Source: Rotaria socialis (taxonomy: Eukaryota > Rotifera > Eurotatoria > Philodinida > Philodinidae). From it: a stretch of DNA of 64,000 bases. The translations under genes were made by a program, and so were the position numbers. The DNA is taken from assembly GCA_905331475.1 (NCBI GenBank), contig CAJNYU010000027.1, positions 186,001 through 250,000 on the forward strand. Reading direction: 5' to 3'. Positions 13,077 through 29,168 of this stretch are shown in pieces (the stretch's first letter is position 1; each line of letters begins with the position of its first letter). A model generated the notes under the pieces. The model was not told where the DNA came from and made no database searches. It was given only the letters and a program-made list of their open reading frames with translations.

Positions 13077-14343
13077 ATGACACCCGGTATCAATGATTTA
13101 CTCGATCCTTCAGTATGTTCTTGTTTTTCTACTTCTTATCACAATATGATTTGTTACAAAATTAAATGGTCTACTTTATCAATTAGCGTTGCTTTAATAA
13201 TCATCGTAAGTCAACGAAAGTGAAATATAAACTTAAAGTCGGTTTCTTTTTCATGTCTAGATTGTCTATGCAAGCAGTGGATTGTACACTCTGCTTGATA
13301 TAACAACAGTGATGTCAATGCCATTCGTTAATGACAATAATGGTACACATAACTGGATGAAATTGATATAATAAACTTTGAATTCTAACTATATTTGTTT
13401 ATGTTTTAAGAGACACATCTATGGCCTATTACATCTTCTTCAGTGGCAATGTTCCTTGATTGGATATCACTTTGTGTTTACTTTGCCATTGCTCTTCTAA
13501 CTATTTTTCTTCTTTGTGCTATCCAATTAGTAAATTTTATTAAAGAGAATCAATAGAAACTTAATTTTATTTGTTAAGAATAAATCATGGCTTTTATTTC
13601 TATGGTCCATAGTCATGATATTTATGTTACTTATTGATGGTATTGTTACTATACTTTCACTTCGACAATATCAACAACAAGTCAATTTACTTCGTATTAA
13701 TTTCGATATGCACTCTAATATATATTCATATTATTTAGGTTTATCGACTATCGAAACAAGTGAAAATTCTATTTTTTCTCATGATTATTCGTCTCATTGT
13801 TTCAGTTCGTTTTAAAACTATTCATACGATGAATTATATAAATGCTAGTTGTTTTATTTATTTATTTAGTTGTGTGCTATTTGCATAAGTATTTTTCATT
13901 TTCGCCAATTAAACAAAGTTAAATCAGAATATTTAAATAGACAAGTAATTAAAATATCAAATGTTACTTATTATTTACGTGTACTTTATAATTGATTCTA
14001 GAGGATGTTAATTCGTTACAATACGGAATGTGCCTCTCCATCCTATGACAGTTCGTGGACACGTTCTATTGGCTTTTTAAATCCATCAAAAGATGCTAGT
14101 GATGAACATTTAATGCTTGATCTTCCATCATCTATCTCAGTGCCAAGAACGAATATTGCTACTGTTCAACGTCAACAAAAATCCACCATGTTTCATTCAA
14201 GAAAATCACTTCATCAACAATCAGAATATATTGATTATCGTCATCAACGGCCCATAAGTGAATGTAACGAAAATTTTCGATATAATATACCATTACAAGA
14301 ACGATTTTATCAACAGAAAACATCAGATATTGAAGGACTCTAA
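13077..14343 (+). CDS. multi-exon tetraspan membrane protein, exon 5 uncertain
   Basis: Exons with consensus borders and matching phases are 13077-13205, 13261-13342, 13411-13529, 13579-13738, one starting at 13806, and a last exon from about 14002 to the stop at 14343. Hydrophobic helices lie in exon 1/2 (SISVALIIIIVYASSGLYTLL), exon 3 (SLCVYFAIALLTIFLLCAI), exon 4 (WLLFLWSIVMIFMLLIDGIV) and exon 5 (NYINASCFIYLF). The cytoplasmic tail is Ser/Gln-rich and ends EGL. In exon 5 the frame meets a TAA at 13886, while a hydrophobic-then-charged frame continues two bases off (about 13871-13968) after a TTTA-repeat. Either there is an unseen intron or a microsatellite indel has broken the gene. Family unknown. 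The 3' end is duplicated at 20335-20642. Confidence 0.6.
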
Positions 14344-14741
14344 AAGAACACAAGCATATGATCTCTTTCAATATGAGTTTTAGTTTAATGAAAACGTTTT
14401 CTTCTATTTTGTAAAATATTGTTATTAGATAGATTTTTTTATTTTTCTTCTCTTTTTTTGTGTGAAGTCAACAGATATACGAACGGATCTGCTTTTGAAT
14501 CTTGTCTAGTTTTAAGTGAATTTTCACTTTTTCGATACCCTATTTTTTATTGTCAACGAAGAAACGTTTATTAGCTCTGAACTTCAATGTAAAAAAGTAG
14601 ATCGTACCACGAATCTTTCCTTATGAACTAAATAAATCTCTCATATTATCATTGAATATATTTCGATTATGTTGTGCACTTAAAGTGTAAGAATTACAAG
14701 CAAAAACAAGAAACAATCTGATGACTTTTCAAAGCTTCAAC
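14290..14741 (+). repeat. duplicated 3' end, copy A
   Basis: The last codons and 3' flank of the tetraspan gene. They share long stretches with 20335-20642 (for example TTATCAACAGAAAACA, GAAGGACTCTAAAAGAACAC, AGCTCTGAACTTCAATG, TTATCATTGAATATATTTCG). Copy A contains about 150 bp more than copy B. Confidence 0.85.
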
Positions 14742-15240
14742 TTTAGAAAGAAGCTGGGATGTCTGGCTTTCTGTCAAAATTTGAAATATTTTCGGAAAAA
14801 TTCTTTAGAATCGTGTGTTAAATTCTGGCTAAAATACAGTTTAACTGCGTTCTACAATTTGTTTATGGCAGAAAGTCAAATACAAATATTGCGCGCCAAT
14901 AAAATCTCGCAGAAAATCTGTTCGCTTATCATTCGCTGTTTGGTATCTGCAAAACTTTTTAAACTTTCTACTGAATTTGAAGTTCCTTTCCTTTGTCTCT
15001 CGAAAACAATCGAGAATCCTCCATTCCATAAATTTCCTTCAGCAGAATGATGTATGAAAAAAATATCTTTGATAATTTGAAACGATCAGGTTGAGACATG
15101 ATATTGTCTTTATCCATTTACCAAACCGAAATATCTTATTAACACGACTAAACATTAAAAATGAAATAATAAATATCGGAGCAAATAGAATCATCTAACA
15201 TTGTATACAAATTTTACAAATACACCTCTGTGAACGGAAA
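14742..15240. other. intergenic, no gene seen
   Basis: AT-rich flank between the duplicated 3' end and a GC-rich repeat patch. A 109-codon chance frame here has no recognisable content. Confidence 0.45.
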
Positions 15241-15421
15241 AAAGCTCTCAAATAATAGTAACCCAGGGCGAGGAGAACGGAAAGAAAACGCGTTCGGAAC
15301 AGGCGAACGAGTTCGAAAAAAGTGCCATCTATAGGTGAACGAGCTGTAAACAAGCAGACGAACATGTTCCGATCGACTAGTTCGGAACGTTTGTTGCTGT
15401 TTCCAACGCGCTGCTCGGAAC
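15241..15421. repeat. GC-rich repetitive patch
   Basis: This stretch is markedly richer in GC than its neighbours and repeats a GTTCGGAAC-like motif (TTCGGAACAGG, AGTTCGGAACG, GCTCGGAACC). It directly abuts the CAGGACA element. It is probably part of a dispersed repeat, and its outer ends are not defined. Confidence 0.4.
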
Positions 15422-15530
15422 CAGAGCTGAGCACAGGACAAGTTTTTCTGCCCTGTCCTGATACTCTGGTCGGTCCTGGTGGGCGGCAGGACAGGACAGG
15501 ACACCAGGACCGTCCTGTTTTGTATTCACC
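15422..15530. mobile_element. CAGGACA-family element, truncated copy
   Basis: It starts CAGAGCTGAGCACAGGACAAG and contains CCTGGTGGGCGGCAGGACAG, also present word for word in the complete copy at 57280-57397. The right end degrades after GGACCGTCCTG and lacks the expected complementary terminus, so this copy is truncated or mutated. Confidence 0.65.
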
Positions 15531-15664
15531 ATGGATGTGATAACAGCAATATTTGTCATTTTTACGGTCAGTAATCCACGCCTAGGTTAATTAATTTTCT
15601 ACATTGTAGCCAGTATATTTCATTTAATTTCAAATACAAAAAACTGAATTTTTAATAAACAACA

Positions 15665-15869
15665 CAAGGGGAAAACAGCGGACTTGAAGTAGCTAAAAGT
15701 ATCACTCAAGTAGCACAAAGTTAGAACAAGTAACTTCAGATAACTTCAAGTAAATGTGAAGTTGAAAAGTAGGTGAGAGTAAATTACTTGAAATAGCTTA
15801 AAGTACTTCGAAGTAAATCGAAGTAGCTTAAAGTAACTTTAAGTCCAAAAGTCCGCCGTTTCTCCCTTG
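15665..15869. mobile_element. hAT-like MITE with 8-bp target-site duplication
   Basis: Terminal inverted repeats of about 21 bp: CAAGGGGAAAACAGCGGACT at the left, and at the right the complement of CAAGGGAGAAACGGCGGACT. Flanking octamers are AAACAACA (15657-15664) and AAACAATA (15870-15877), 7 of 8 identical, as expected for a hAT insertion. The interior is filled with degenerate AAGTAGCTTAAAGTA-type tandem repeats and has no coding capacity. Confidence 0.8.
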
Positions 15870-16070
15870 AAACAATACCACCTTAAATACAAAAAGAAAG
15901 AGGAAACAATCTTGAGTTATTATTTATATGACACTCTCATTACTGGAAATAAAATTTACATATAATCTAGGATTCTAGCAGTATTGTCTTCACATATAAA
16001 GAATGATATTATAAAAGGAGAACATGAAAAAGTACTTGATATAATAAGTATGATACAAATCAAACACATA

Positions 16071-16205
16071 NNNNNNNNNNNNNNNNNNNNNNNNNNNNNN
16101 NNNNNNNNNNNNNNNNNNNNNNNNNNNNNNNNNNNNNNNNNNNNNNNNNNNNNNNNNNNNNNNNNNNNNNNNNNNNNNNNNNNNNNNNNNNNNNNNNNNN
16201 NNNNN
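16071..16205. other. assembly gap (135 N)
   Basis: A run of undetermined bases. Frames crossing it are meaningless. Confidence 0.99.
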
Positions 16206-17689
16206 CTGTAAAAAGAAGAATAAAAATATATGAAATACCTGTTTCTTACTTTCAATACGGTTCGTAGCGTTTCTCAAAATATGTCTTGATCTAGAAAAAA
16301 ATCCCCATGAGTGTTTGAACTATATAATATAACAAAAACTACTCGAACTATCGGATAAGGAAATAATTTCAAATGAAAATAGAGATTTGTCAGCCAAATT
16401 TTCTGAGAAAATAGCTGATATTTTTAAGTTTCTTCATAATTGTTAATGATATACTTCCTTCTGTAACCCTCAAGATAAGAATGATTATCGTGAAATAAGA
16501 TTCCTCTCTTTAAAATGTGATTCCATCTCACGTTTGTAAAATTCTTGAAGTTTCACATTATCATGGTAATAAGATTCAAATACAATGATAGAAATAGTCA
16601 GCTTGGTTTCATTATATTCTTACCAGAAACTTAAACCCGAAAAAAAATGGGTTATTTATCTATTTCCGACTCCTGATGAAAATTGATTAGAAATAATTAT
16701 ATTTTGGGTTTTGCATCAGACATTCGCATGCAAAATCTACATATAACTATGGGTGTTAATTTATATTTATTTATGAAATAGAAGTAAAGGAAACTTTTAT
16801 TTGTTTTATTTTATAAAGATAAAATATAGACTAATGAACATTTTTTCCGATGACAACTTGATATTTTATTTTTTCTAGATAAGCCAAAAAATAATAGCAT
16901 CGTAGATGCAAAAATATACAAGCTAGGATTTTTGCATAGAATGTTTTTTAATATCATCCGCATTTTTAACAATATTTCATATAGAAGTGTTGTTGGTAAA
17001 AAGAAAGTACGCCGATCAATATATCTGGTTATATTAGGCATTTCATTATTTAGCTACCAGAGAATACAAGTTTCTTTATTCGTTATTTTACCTCCTTTTT
17101 TAAGACTAAAGATTTTATTTATATTTATTTTTTAAATTTGATGTTTATCTGTACTCTTAATCATAAAGAAAAAGGAAAAAAGTAACACCGCTACGCATGA
17201 CTTTTCCCGTGATATCTTTATTTCCAACATGGAAGCGAAATTAAACACATTCACTATAAAAAAAAAGACTAAAATGCTGACCGTGAATTTTTGCAATACT
17301 TTCCTTCATAAAATAAAGTAAACCTAATTAAAAATCAGACTCTGTCAAACACTGAAGCGAAACATAATCTTTTAAAAAAATTGACTGCAATGAACTCCAC
17401 TCAATAGTTCATGTTGAAGAAGAAGCTTCTTGTCAGTGCTGAAAAATTACTTTTCCAGTCTCTTCTAAAACTTTTGAGAAGCTTTAAAAACTCTTATTAA
17501 CCGTATACAAACTTTAAAATATGAATTCCGCTATAGTTTTTGTGTGAATATTAATATCGAATTTTATTGCAAAAGTCAACTTTTTCTATAAGGGATGAAG
17601 GTTAGAAAGAAAAGTTATCACCTAATATCGAGATAACTTCTCGTATGGTGTTTATTTTTTAATTCAATTTCTAACGTTATTCTTCATTG
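16206..17689. other. intergenic, no gene seen
   Basis: AT-rich sequence without recognisable genes. Confidence 0.45.
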
Positions 17690-20334
17690 TAGAAACCAAC
17701 TATGAATGATGATAATAATCTTACAGACTGGTCGTTTAATCAAGAGGATGTATTCGATTACAAAACAATATCTAATGACAATAAAATCTTCGATCAGTTT
17801 ATGATTCAAGAAGCAACTCACATATACATTACTCAACAAAGATTGTATCATTTCTTTCAGAAAAGAATGGCAATTAAATCACAAGGTAATCTAATATATT
17901 GCTGTTTCTAGTAAATCTTTTTTCTGAATCTAATTTTATTGTTAAACTATAGATTCTAAGGTTATTTGAAAAATGTTACTTGCTTCCCAAAGATAGATTA
18001 GTCAAATATCAAAGGAATTCTTTCTCTTATTTATTTTTAGAATTTTGGATAGAGATTTTTACAACTGGCTTCCTATACTAAATTGTTTTTTTTCTATGAA
18101 CTTGCCAATCATATTCTATTTTTATTTCTTTTTGTTGAATTTATTATTAATTTTATTTTTCTTATTATTGATTTATTTACGGGCTTCGCTTCCTTCATAA
18201 ATTTATCTATAATAAGTCCTCAACAGATCTTAACACTTCATTCTGTATTGGGATAAACACAAAAACTCCTATATTGATTATTGGTGAAATTTTTAGAATA
18301 TCTCAGAACCCTCAGGGAAATCCAAGGATTAGTTTTAATATCGCTGAACGTCTTTTCGTTGCCAAGAAACTACAAGAATGGGATTTTACATTTGTTCTTG
18401 GTTGATAGGTAGACGTAACCATCGATTTTTGAATACCCATTGTTTATGTAAGTGTACTCGTATATCTTTGAAAATTCTCGTCATCAGTCGTAATGGATAT
18501 AGAGGATTGAAGAAGATGCAAACCGTCGACTTAAAAACCATATCACTATTTTCTCTCAAAAAAAAAGATGTATAAATTCCAGAGGAGGATACCATTTATT
18601 GAAATTTCGTTTCTGAAATACAATGAATTTTCTGCACTTGAACTTCACTTGAATAAAATAGTTTCTATTATTGAGCATATTTTGGATAATATTCTAACGA
18701 TTATATTAAACTAAATTGTAAGTAACACCGAAGACGCTCCCACCCTACACTTTAAGTCACAAAAACTGGTGATTCTAGCAAGTGATTGCGAATATAGTTC
18801 GCGTGCAAACATTAGCCTACTGAAAAATTTTGATTATCACTCTTGAATCAAGAGTTTTCTCATCTTTTTTTATGATGGTTATAAAGATTTCGAAAGTAAC
18901 ATATTTAACTTGTCGAAAACTGTAATCCTTCGTCATCAGTAAAATAGTACCTGTGTGTTTTGAAAGGATGCTTCATTCATTATTTATTTGATTAGAGGCA
19001 ATCCGTATCAGTAGTATGTATATGTGTATAAAACGTCACAGAGTAGTATTTTCTATAACAGTATTTCAGAACAGAAATACCTATGAATCGTACGCCATAG
19101 TTCATTTTGTCTTGAAAAAGGTTCGGTTTTCAATCCGTTATGTGATTTATATTTCTCTATCTTCTCCCCGAAAGAAATGTTACTCTATAGCGTTAAAATA
19201 GGACAATATATTATGGCTGATGGGAAAACGACATAGGATATATTATTGATTTCTGATGAGTAAAGTTTTCTTGTTCCGACCCTTCTCTAAATGCTCTGTT
19301 TCTATTAAATTGTTGCACAGTAAAATGAATTTTTCTCTGTTTATTCATCTGAATAGCGTATATAGTATATCTGGATTTAATATTCATAATAGATATTCAC
19401 AAGTTCATATTTCAACTTCAATCAACACTTGAGTGGCATTTGGAGCAATTGTATGAGTTCACGATGAAAACTCGAATAATAAAATTATTATTTGATAGCT
19501 TCGTTAATAGCTTCAAAAAGTCGAATTTAGAAAATGATGAAGACTTAATAAATAAGGTACACTGGCTTGTCAACTACATAAAAGAATCAAATTACGTAGG
19601 TTTTCTTGTTCTCTACTATTATATTCGAACCTAATATATTCTTTTCTTTTATTACAGAAACCCAGTGGTTATAGTCATTCATTGGATTGAATGAATTTAT
19701 ATATTTTGCTGGTTTCTTTGTCTTTTTCTTGTATATACCTTGTAATCCTAATCATATTACTTATTTAATATAATGGATGAAGGTCTAAAAAATCATCTTA
19801 ATTCTAAGAAAACTTCCAGTTTCAAAAACATTATTAACTTTAATTTCGATTTTGCACTTTTTTATTTGCTTATCTTAAATAGCGACTTCGTTTATTGTGC
19901 AGAAAGCTCAGAAGGTGAATATTCCTTGCATTAAATTCCAATAAAAACAATAGGTTATGACGGAGAAAAATAACGTTCCATATGTGCTATATATAACACA
20001 TAGCAGCGTCTTTCCACTGTTAGCAATAAAGAGAAGCCATATTTCTTGTAACAGACCATCTATATGAAATTGAAATGAATTGCTTTTAAATAGTAATAGA
20101 CTGATGTATTTAAAAGTTTCATGACTATTCATTGTCTAGTCAAAATATTGGCTTATTAATTCTTCAGGTTCACAGATATATCCAAATGGTAGTTATTATT
20201 AAGGAACATCAATATTGATTGATGATTATGGAAATAGTGGTGTTCATATTTGGACATGTTCAACAGCTACAGGTTCAACAAAATGAGATCTTATTCGTTA
20301 TCGTCTTTCAAAGAACAATGACCATTCATGGTCG
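17690..20334 (+). pseudogene. possible decayed multi-exon gene fragments
   Basis: Several exon-like pieces lie on the plus strand. One at about 17690-17884 follows a TTCATTGTAG acceptor, encodes an acidic stretch beginning MNDDNNLTDWSFNQED, and ends at a GTAATC donor. One at about 19440-19600 encodes TRIIKLLFDSFVNSFKK and ends at GTACAC or GTAGG. One at about 20169-20345 reads well (SILIDDYGNSGVHIWTCST) but holds TAA and TGA stops. The last piece runs directly into the duplicated tetraspan 3' end. I do not recognise the family. The pieces may be from one dead gene or several. The sequence between them is AT-rich with nothing else seen. Confidence 0.3.
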
Positions 20335-20642
20335 CCATTACAAGAAAAACTTTATCAACAGAAAACAATCAGATATCGAAGGACTCTAAAAGAACACAAA
20401 CATATGATCTCTTTTAATGTGAATTTTCGTTTTATCAATAGCATATTCTCTATTGTCAACGAAAAAACATCTGTTAGCTCTGAACTTCAATGCAAAAAAG
20501 TAGATCATACCACGAATCTTTCCTTATGAATTAAATTAATCTCTCATATTATCATTGAATATATTTCGATTATGTTTTGTATTCAGAAAGTAAGAATTAA
20601 GAACAACAACAGAAAGCAATCTTATAACACTTTTCAAAGCTT
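20335..20642 (+). repeat. duplicated 3' end, copy B
   Basis: A shorter, diverged copy of 14290-14741 holding the last codons, stop region and 3' flank of the tetraspan gene without its upstream exons. A one-base insertion (GAAAACAATCAG against GAAAACATCAG) shifts the frame, so this copy cannot encode the same tail. Confidence 0.8.
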
Positions 20643-20932
20643 AGAACTTATGAATCAATTTTCATTGACATGCAAAAGAATTAAATAGTTACTTCTCATA
20701 GTGACTAAAATGACTTGTTTTTGCATATTGTATTGATGAGAAGATCATTCGATCGATATTATCTCAATTTTTTATATTATTTATTCACTGACTTCTTTGA
20801 AATATATATTAACCATCATTCATGCTATAAGATACACGCACACAAGCCCATAGTGAAAAAACAGAAAATGAAAAAAGAGAAATAACATATTTAAATCAAA
20901 GAAAGAGAAAAATAGAAGGTGATTATATATTT
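20643..20932. other. 3' flank of the kinesin gene
   Basis: AT-rich sequence, presumably containing the kinesin 3' UTR. No other feature. Confidence 0.4.
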
Positions 20933-24758
<3,826 letters not shown>

Positions 24759-26957
24759 TTTTTTCTTGTTGTGCTTTTACTGTTTATACAAATGTCGATA
24801 AAGCTAAAAAAAAGAAGATAAACAAATCTATTAACCAAATATTTAATCATGTGAGATAATTTCTCGTTGCAATAACGAATCAAATAGAAGAAAATATATC
24901 AGTTGTGAAACATCGATTATTCAAGGAGTAAAGGCACCAACTGGTTTAGAATATAAGAAAAGACGTAGAAAAGACTCACTACTCATGGTGACGCATCAAT
25001 TTACACAGTTGGTTTTGCTTTTCTAGTTTGATTGCTATGTGAATATATCGATGAGGATGACGACGAGGTGTTTATAGTTGTAGCTACTACAGTCGACGAA
25101 CGATGCCGAACATATGACTAACGTCTGAATGGAGAAAAAAATATAGTGGATGTTAAAGCAAGGGAGAAAGAAGGAAAAATAGAAGAGCAATGAAAGACGA
25201 CGATTGCGCGCTTTTGCTAGTGTTCAAAGATTTATTTCTCGCGTTCTACGAAAGAACGAGAAGAAAAAGAAGTGACTTGTTGTTCGACGTTGGCGTGGAT
25301 GACCTTTGTATGCTTATATATATATACTGGTGTGTGTAGTAAGGGAGAAGGATTGATATAAATAACAAGCAAAAAATCTGGACGTTCAGTAGGCAGAAGA
25401 ATGAGATTTTACTTTATCAACAGAGTTGAAAAGTAACAAAAAAAAGAGCTGATGAAATTGATTTCTTTTGTCTTTGTGAGTATGCGACATATTTTCACAC
25501 AATCAATAACATAATCTCTGGGAGGAAGATTGCTTTTTTTTTGTTGCTTTTGTCATGTAGCCGAGTCATTGTTCATATAGAATACCAAAGTTAATAAATT
25601 AAATTAAATCATTTATAATTATTCATTGAAGCATAGATAGAGCAAGATTTTTTTAATGATATTTTCATTGGTATATATTATGTCGAATATCGTTTTTCTT
25701 CTAATCATATGAACATACTTAGTATATATATAAGTTCTATTAGATATTGAAATATTAATTTAAAAAAATATTGTTATTAATTGGGAATTTGAACATGTTC
25801 ATTTTTATGCATTAAAATTTAATTGAGACGAGAAAATTTATTTCTACAGACTTATGAAATATAATAACGGAATCAGTTGCCAGAACCTAAAATTTTAGCA
25901 CTTTTGAATTATTTTCGTTCATCAATTATTATTATGAGTACATTCATTCGCGATCTAGCCTTTCTACTATTGTTCTTTTTTATTCTTAGATCTAGTGATA
26001 ACCACTACTGAAACTGTTCAATAGGATATACCTATATTGCTCAACTTTTGAATAAAAAAAATCTATTTTTATAGCAGTTTTGCATAATATTATCGTTAAA
26101 AACAAAAGACTAAATATTGACAATATGTATCAGAAATTTATATGTATCGTTTTAAACATCGAGCCACGTCTGATAATTGCAGGCTAAATAATATTAGATT
26201 GTTTATGAAAAACTTCTATGAAATCGATAGAAAATAATAAGCTGAATATATGCAATAGACTGAACGAACATAGAGGGATCAGTATTCTATTTTCTACAGT
26301 TTGAATGAAATATAAAACTAAATGTACAAAGAGAAGAATATAAAGTATATGATCTTGTATATTGAAGAGAGCAAGTGAAGTTTCGTTATGTTTTGATATA
26401 CCATGTATTATATAAAGTAACTTATTCATTATACTAAGAACACGAATAAAAAGAATGCGTAAAATACTTGCACACACAGTTTTTCATGCAATTCGATTAG
26501 TTGAATTGATAATTCAGACTTTTTATTTTTACCATAACGATAAAGTCAAAGTTAAAAGCAAGGATTTAAAATTTACACACACCTTGTCTCTTTTTTTGTG
26601 ATAATAAGAATAAAAGCAGATTATTTTTGAAGTTCAGTAGAAGAAAGAAAATAGCTGGTTTATAGAGTTTTCGAAGAGGCAATACGTTAGGTAGTACAAA
26701 ATAGATAAACCTATAAACAGTAAAGAAATGAATGATATAATATATGAGTGCCGATGTGATTATCGAATTTCATAGTAAATAGTTAGAATCATAGTGACGT
26801 GATTAGAAAAACAGAACACAATAACACCTCAATTGGACGTTACGACACAAAATATTCATCAGAATACTGTATATAGTATTATTATTTAAAAACAAGCATC
26901 GACTAGTTGCTATAAAAGGTTTTCTTGTCAGAATCTCGAGGTTGACATCATTGTAAT
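24759..26957. other. intergenic: upstream region of kinesin and of the small membrane protein
   Basis: Two divergent genes flank 2.2 kb of AT-rich DNA. A short TA-repeat lies at 25316-25327. No coding exons were recognised, though 5' UTR exons could be hidden. Confidence 0.45.
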
Positions 26958-27236
26958 ATGTCCGGCAACACTGAACAACCGCAAGTTAGTTTATCATTGA
27001 TGGATGAAAGCGAAAACTCATCTTCTGACAAGGTTAAAAGAAACTTGAAAACACGGCGTCCACGAAAAAATTATTTCTCTGAAGAATACATTGTTGGATA
27101 TGGCGTGCCTGCTCTAATTATTATTTTAGTATTGGTTTTCATCATTCTGGTATTCATTGCTATTCAAAGATATAATAAAAATTGCGTACCCTCAAAAGAA
27201 AAGTCATGTCGAAGCATTATATGGTATTTCACTTAA
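26958..27236 (+). CDS. small single-pass membrane protein (92 aa), hypothetical
   Basis: An ATG-initiated frame of 92 codons. Residues 1-45 are polar with Ser clusters and a basic patch (KRNLKTRRPRKNYF). Residues about 50-72 are one strong hydrophobic helix (VPALIIILVLVFIILVFIAI), followed by a short Cys-containing tail (NCVPSKEKSC). The basic residues before the helix suggest an N-in/C-out topology. Family unknown. The composition is too structured to be chance, but it is a single short frame with no homology I can name. Confidence 0.45.
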   Translation: MSGNTEQPQVSLSLMDESENSSSDKVKRNLKTRRPRKNYFSEEYIVGYGVPALIIILVLVFIILVFIAIQRYNKNCVPSKEKSCRSIIWYFT

Positions 27237-29168
27237 CGGGATCAAAACTATTATTATTTTTTAATTTGAATTGTAACTACTATCGGTAGTGATCTAATTA
27301 CTGGAGACTATTTTAATATGATTACCATAATTGAATGAAATGTAATGAATTACTTTTAAGTCGAAATAAAATAAATTCTAACAACTTTTGTGTACATAGT
27401 TTCATAAATATTCATCATAGCAAATACAGAATCCTCTAGATAATTTTACTGAAAGAATTATTCAACGTCACTGTTAATGGTAGTAAAGTTTGAGATTAAA
27501 ATGTTTTTTTTTATATCATATTTTGATTGAAATAAAACATCATTTAATTAGCTTACGTTTGATTCTTACCAGCTATTATTGAAAACACAACCGCATTCTA
27601 AGTTTTTGATACTCATTCAAAATCTGTACATTCAAAGGCGAAGATAAAACTTTTACAACGTTTTAAAAATTCATTTTTCACGGGAAAAAACGAGTAAAAA
27701 ACTAGTTTCATTACAATACTCGACATCCTAACATATTGCTTGAAATCAATTTCTTTTCGTTCAAAATATCTCATTCAAAGAGAAAAGACATGTCTCTATC
27801 GTATGGAATATCATTCAAATATTTTTGCACTATTAATATGCAGTCCGCATGTGACTAACACTAACAGTGTTGCAACCATTGGTCGTATTGAATAACAAGA
27901 GTTTTATACAGTTATTTCACTTCCAAACTTTATTTTTTCTGTTGTCAATCTTAATACTTTAACTAACATGTATGACCACTATTTCTTGAACAGATGAAAA
28001 TCAAATGTTTTCTTCTCGATCAGATGACTTGTTTCCAGGATGTAGAATATTAGATAAAAATAAAATAGAAGGCCTTCCATGCGCTCCTTATGTGTACCTT
28101 ATTCATCTCGAAATACATTTCATAATTACATACATGTTCAGTAAGCAGACGAAAATTATACCTAGCAGTTTTTATATAAATTGAATTGTATTTCTGAATC
28201 ATTGTATTCATCATTGTGGTGGAATACAAAGAGAAGGGAGATACAAAAACAACCAATGTTGAAAATCAATATATTTCCATCCTTGACAATTCCTTCAGCG
28301 TGATTATTGAGACCAAAACATGTAGCATGATCTTTTCTTTGTTGAAATATCACACTTGAAATCATGTTATTATTTTTCGAGTGAAGGACACAGAAAATAC
28401 ATGGGATTCGTAACCAAAATGAGAAATTACTAATTAAACATGTTTGGGAACGGTATTGATCTCAATCGCTATTGAGAAGACCGAAACTGAAACTGAAGAG
28501 TACAGCCTAATGTTCGCTTATTTGGAGCTAATCACCATGTACCTATCAAAACAAGTGACACTAGTCGATTGATTGAATAAAAATACTTAATGGAAAGCTT
28601 TTTTTGCATTAATTAAGTATCAGTTTTAAAAATTTCCTCTCTATCGAAACAAAGATTAAACAAAGTCAAATCATTTAGATCGGGAATAAGACTGGCACTA
28701 GAAAAAGAACTATGAATACTAAAATCTTTCGATCTCACAAATGCTTAGTTTTGAAAATGCTATAGATAACTAATTATGCAAAAGCAAAAATAACTGAGTG
28801 ACAAACGAAATATATAAGAGTATAACTATAGAATTCTAATTGATAAATCAGTATAATGATAAACACACCATATTAACAACGTTCAGTGAAACTCAAAGTC
28901 AGCACCGTTTGAAATATTACATTTTAATTATTATCCTTTCGCATATGTAATTTCTCTCTTTTCATTTTCTAGAAACTAATGTAGAAAGTCGATGGCTTTA
29001 ACGACTACTTTTCAATTTAAGTAATACTATCATGATTAAAAAGTAGTCTTTTAAACATTTTCATTTGTATGAGTAAAATAATTTCTTTTGACACAGGTTT
29101 ATTTTATATATCCAAGATTTATATTAATATTTTAACTTATTGACCAAAACCATTGATGAAAAATCAAC
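27237..29168. other. intergenic, no gene seen
   Basis: About 1.9 kb of AT-rich DNA without recognisable exons or repeats. Confidence 0.45.

Noticed and set aside
15956..16277. Open frames crossing the N gap
   Set aside because: The sequence is undetermined over 135 bases.
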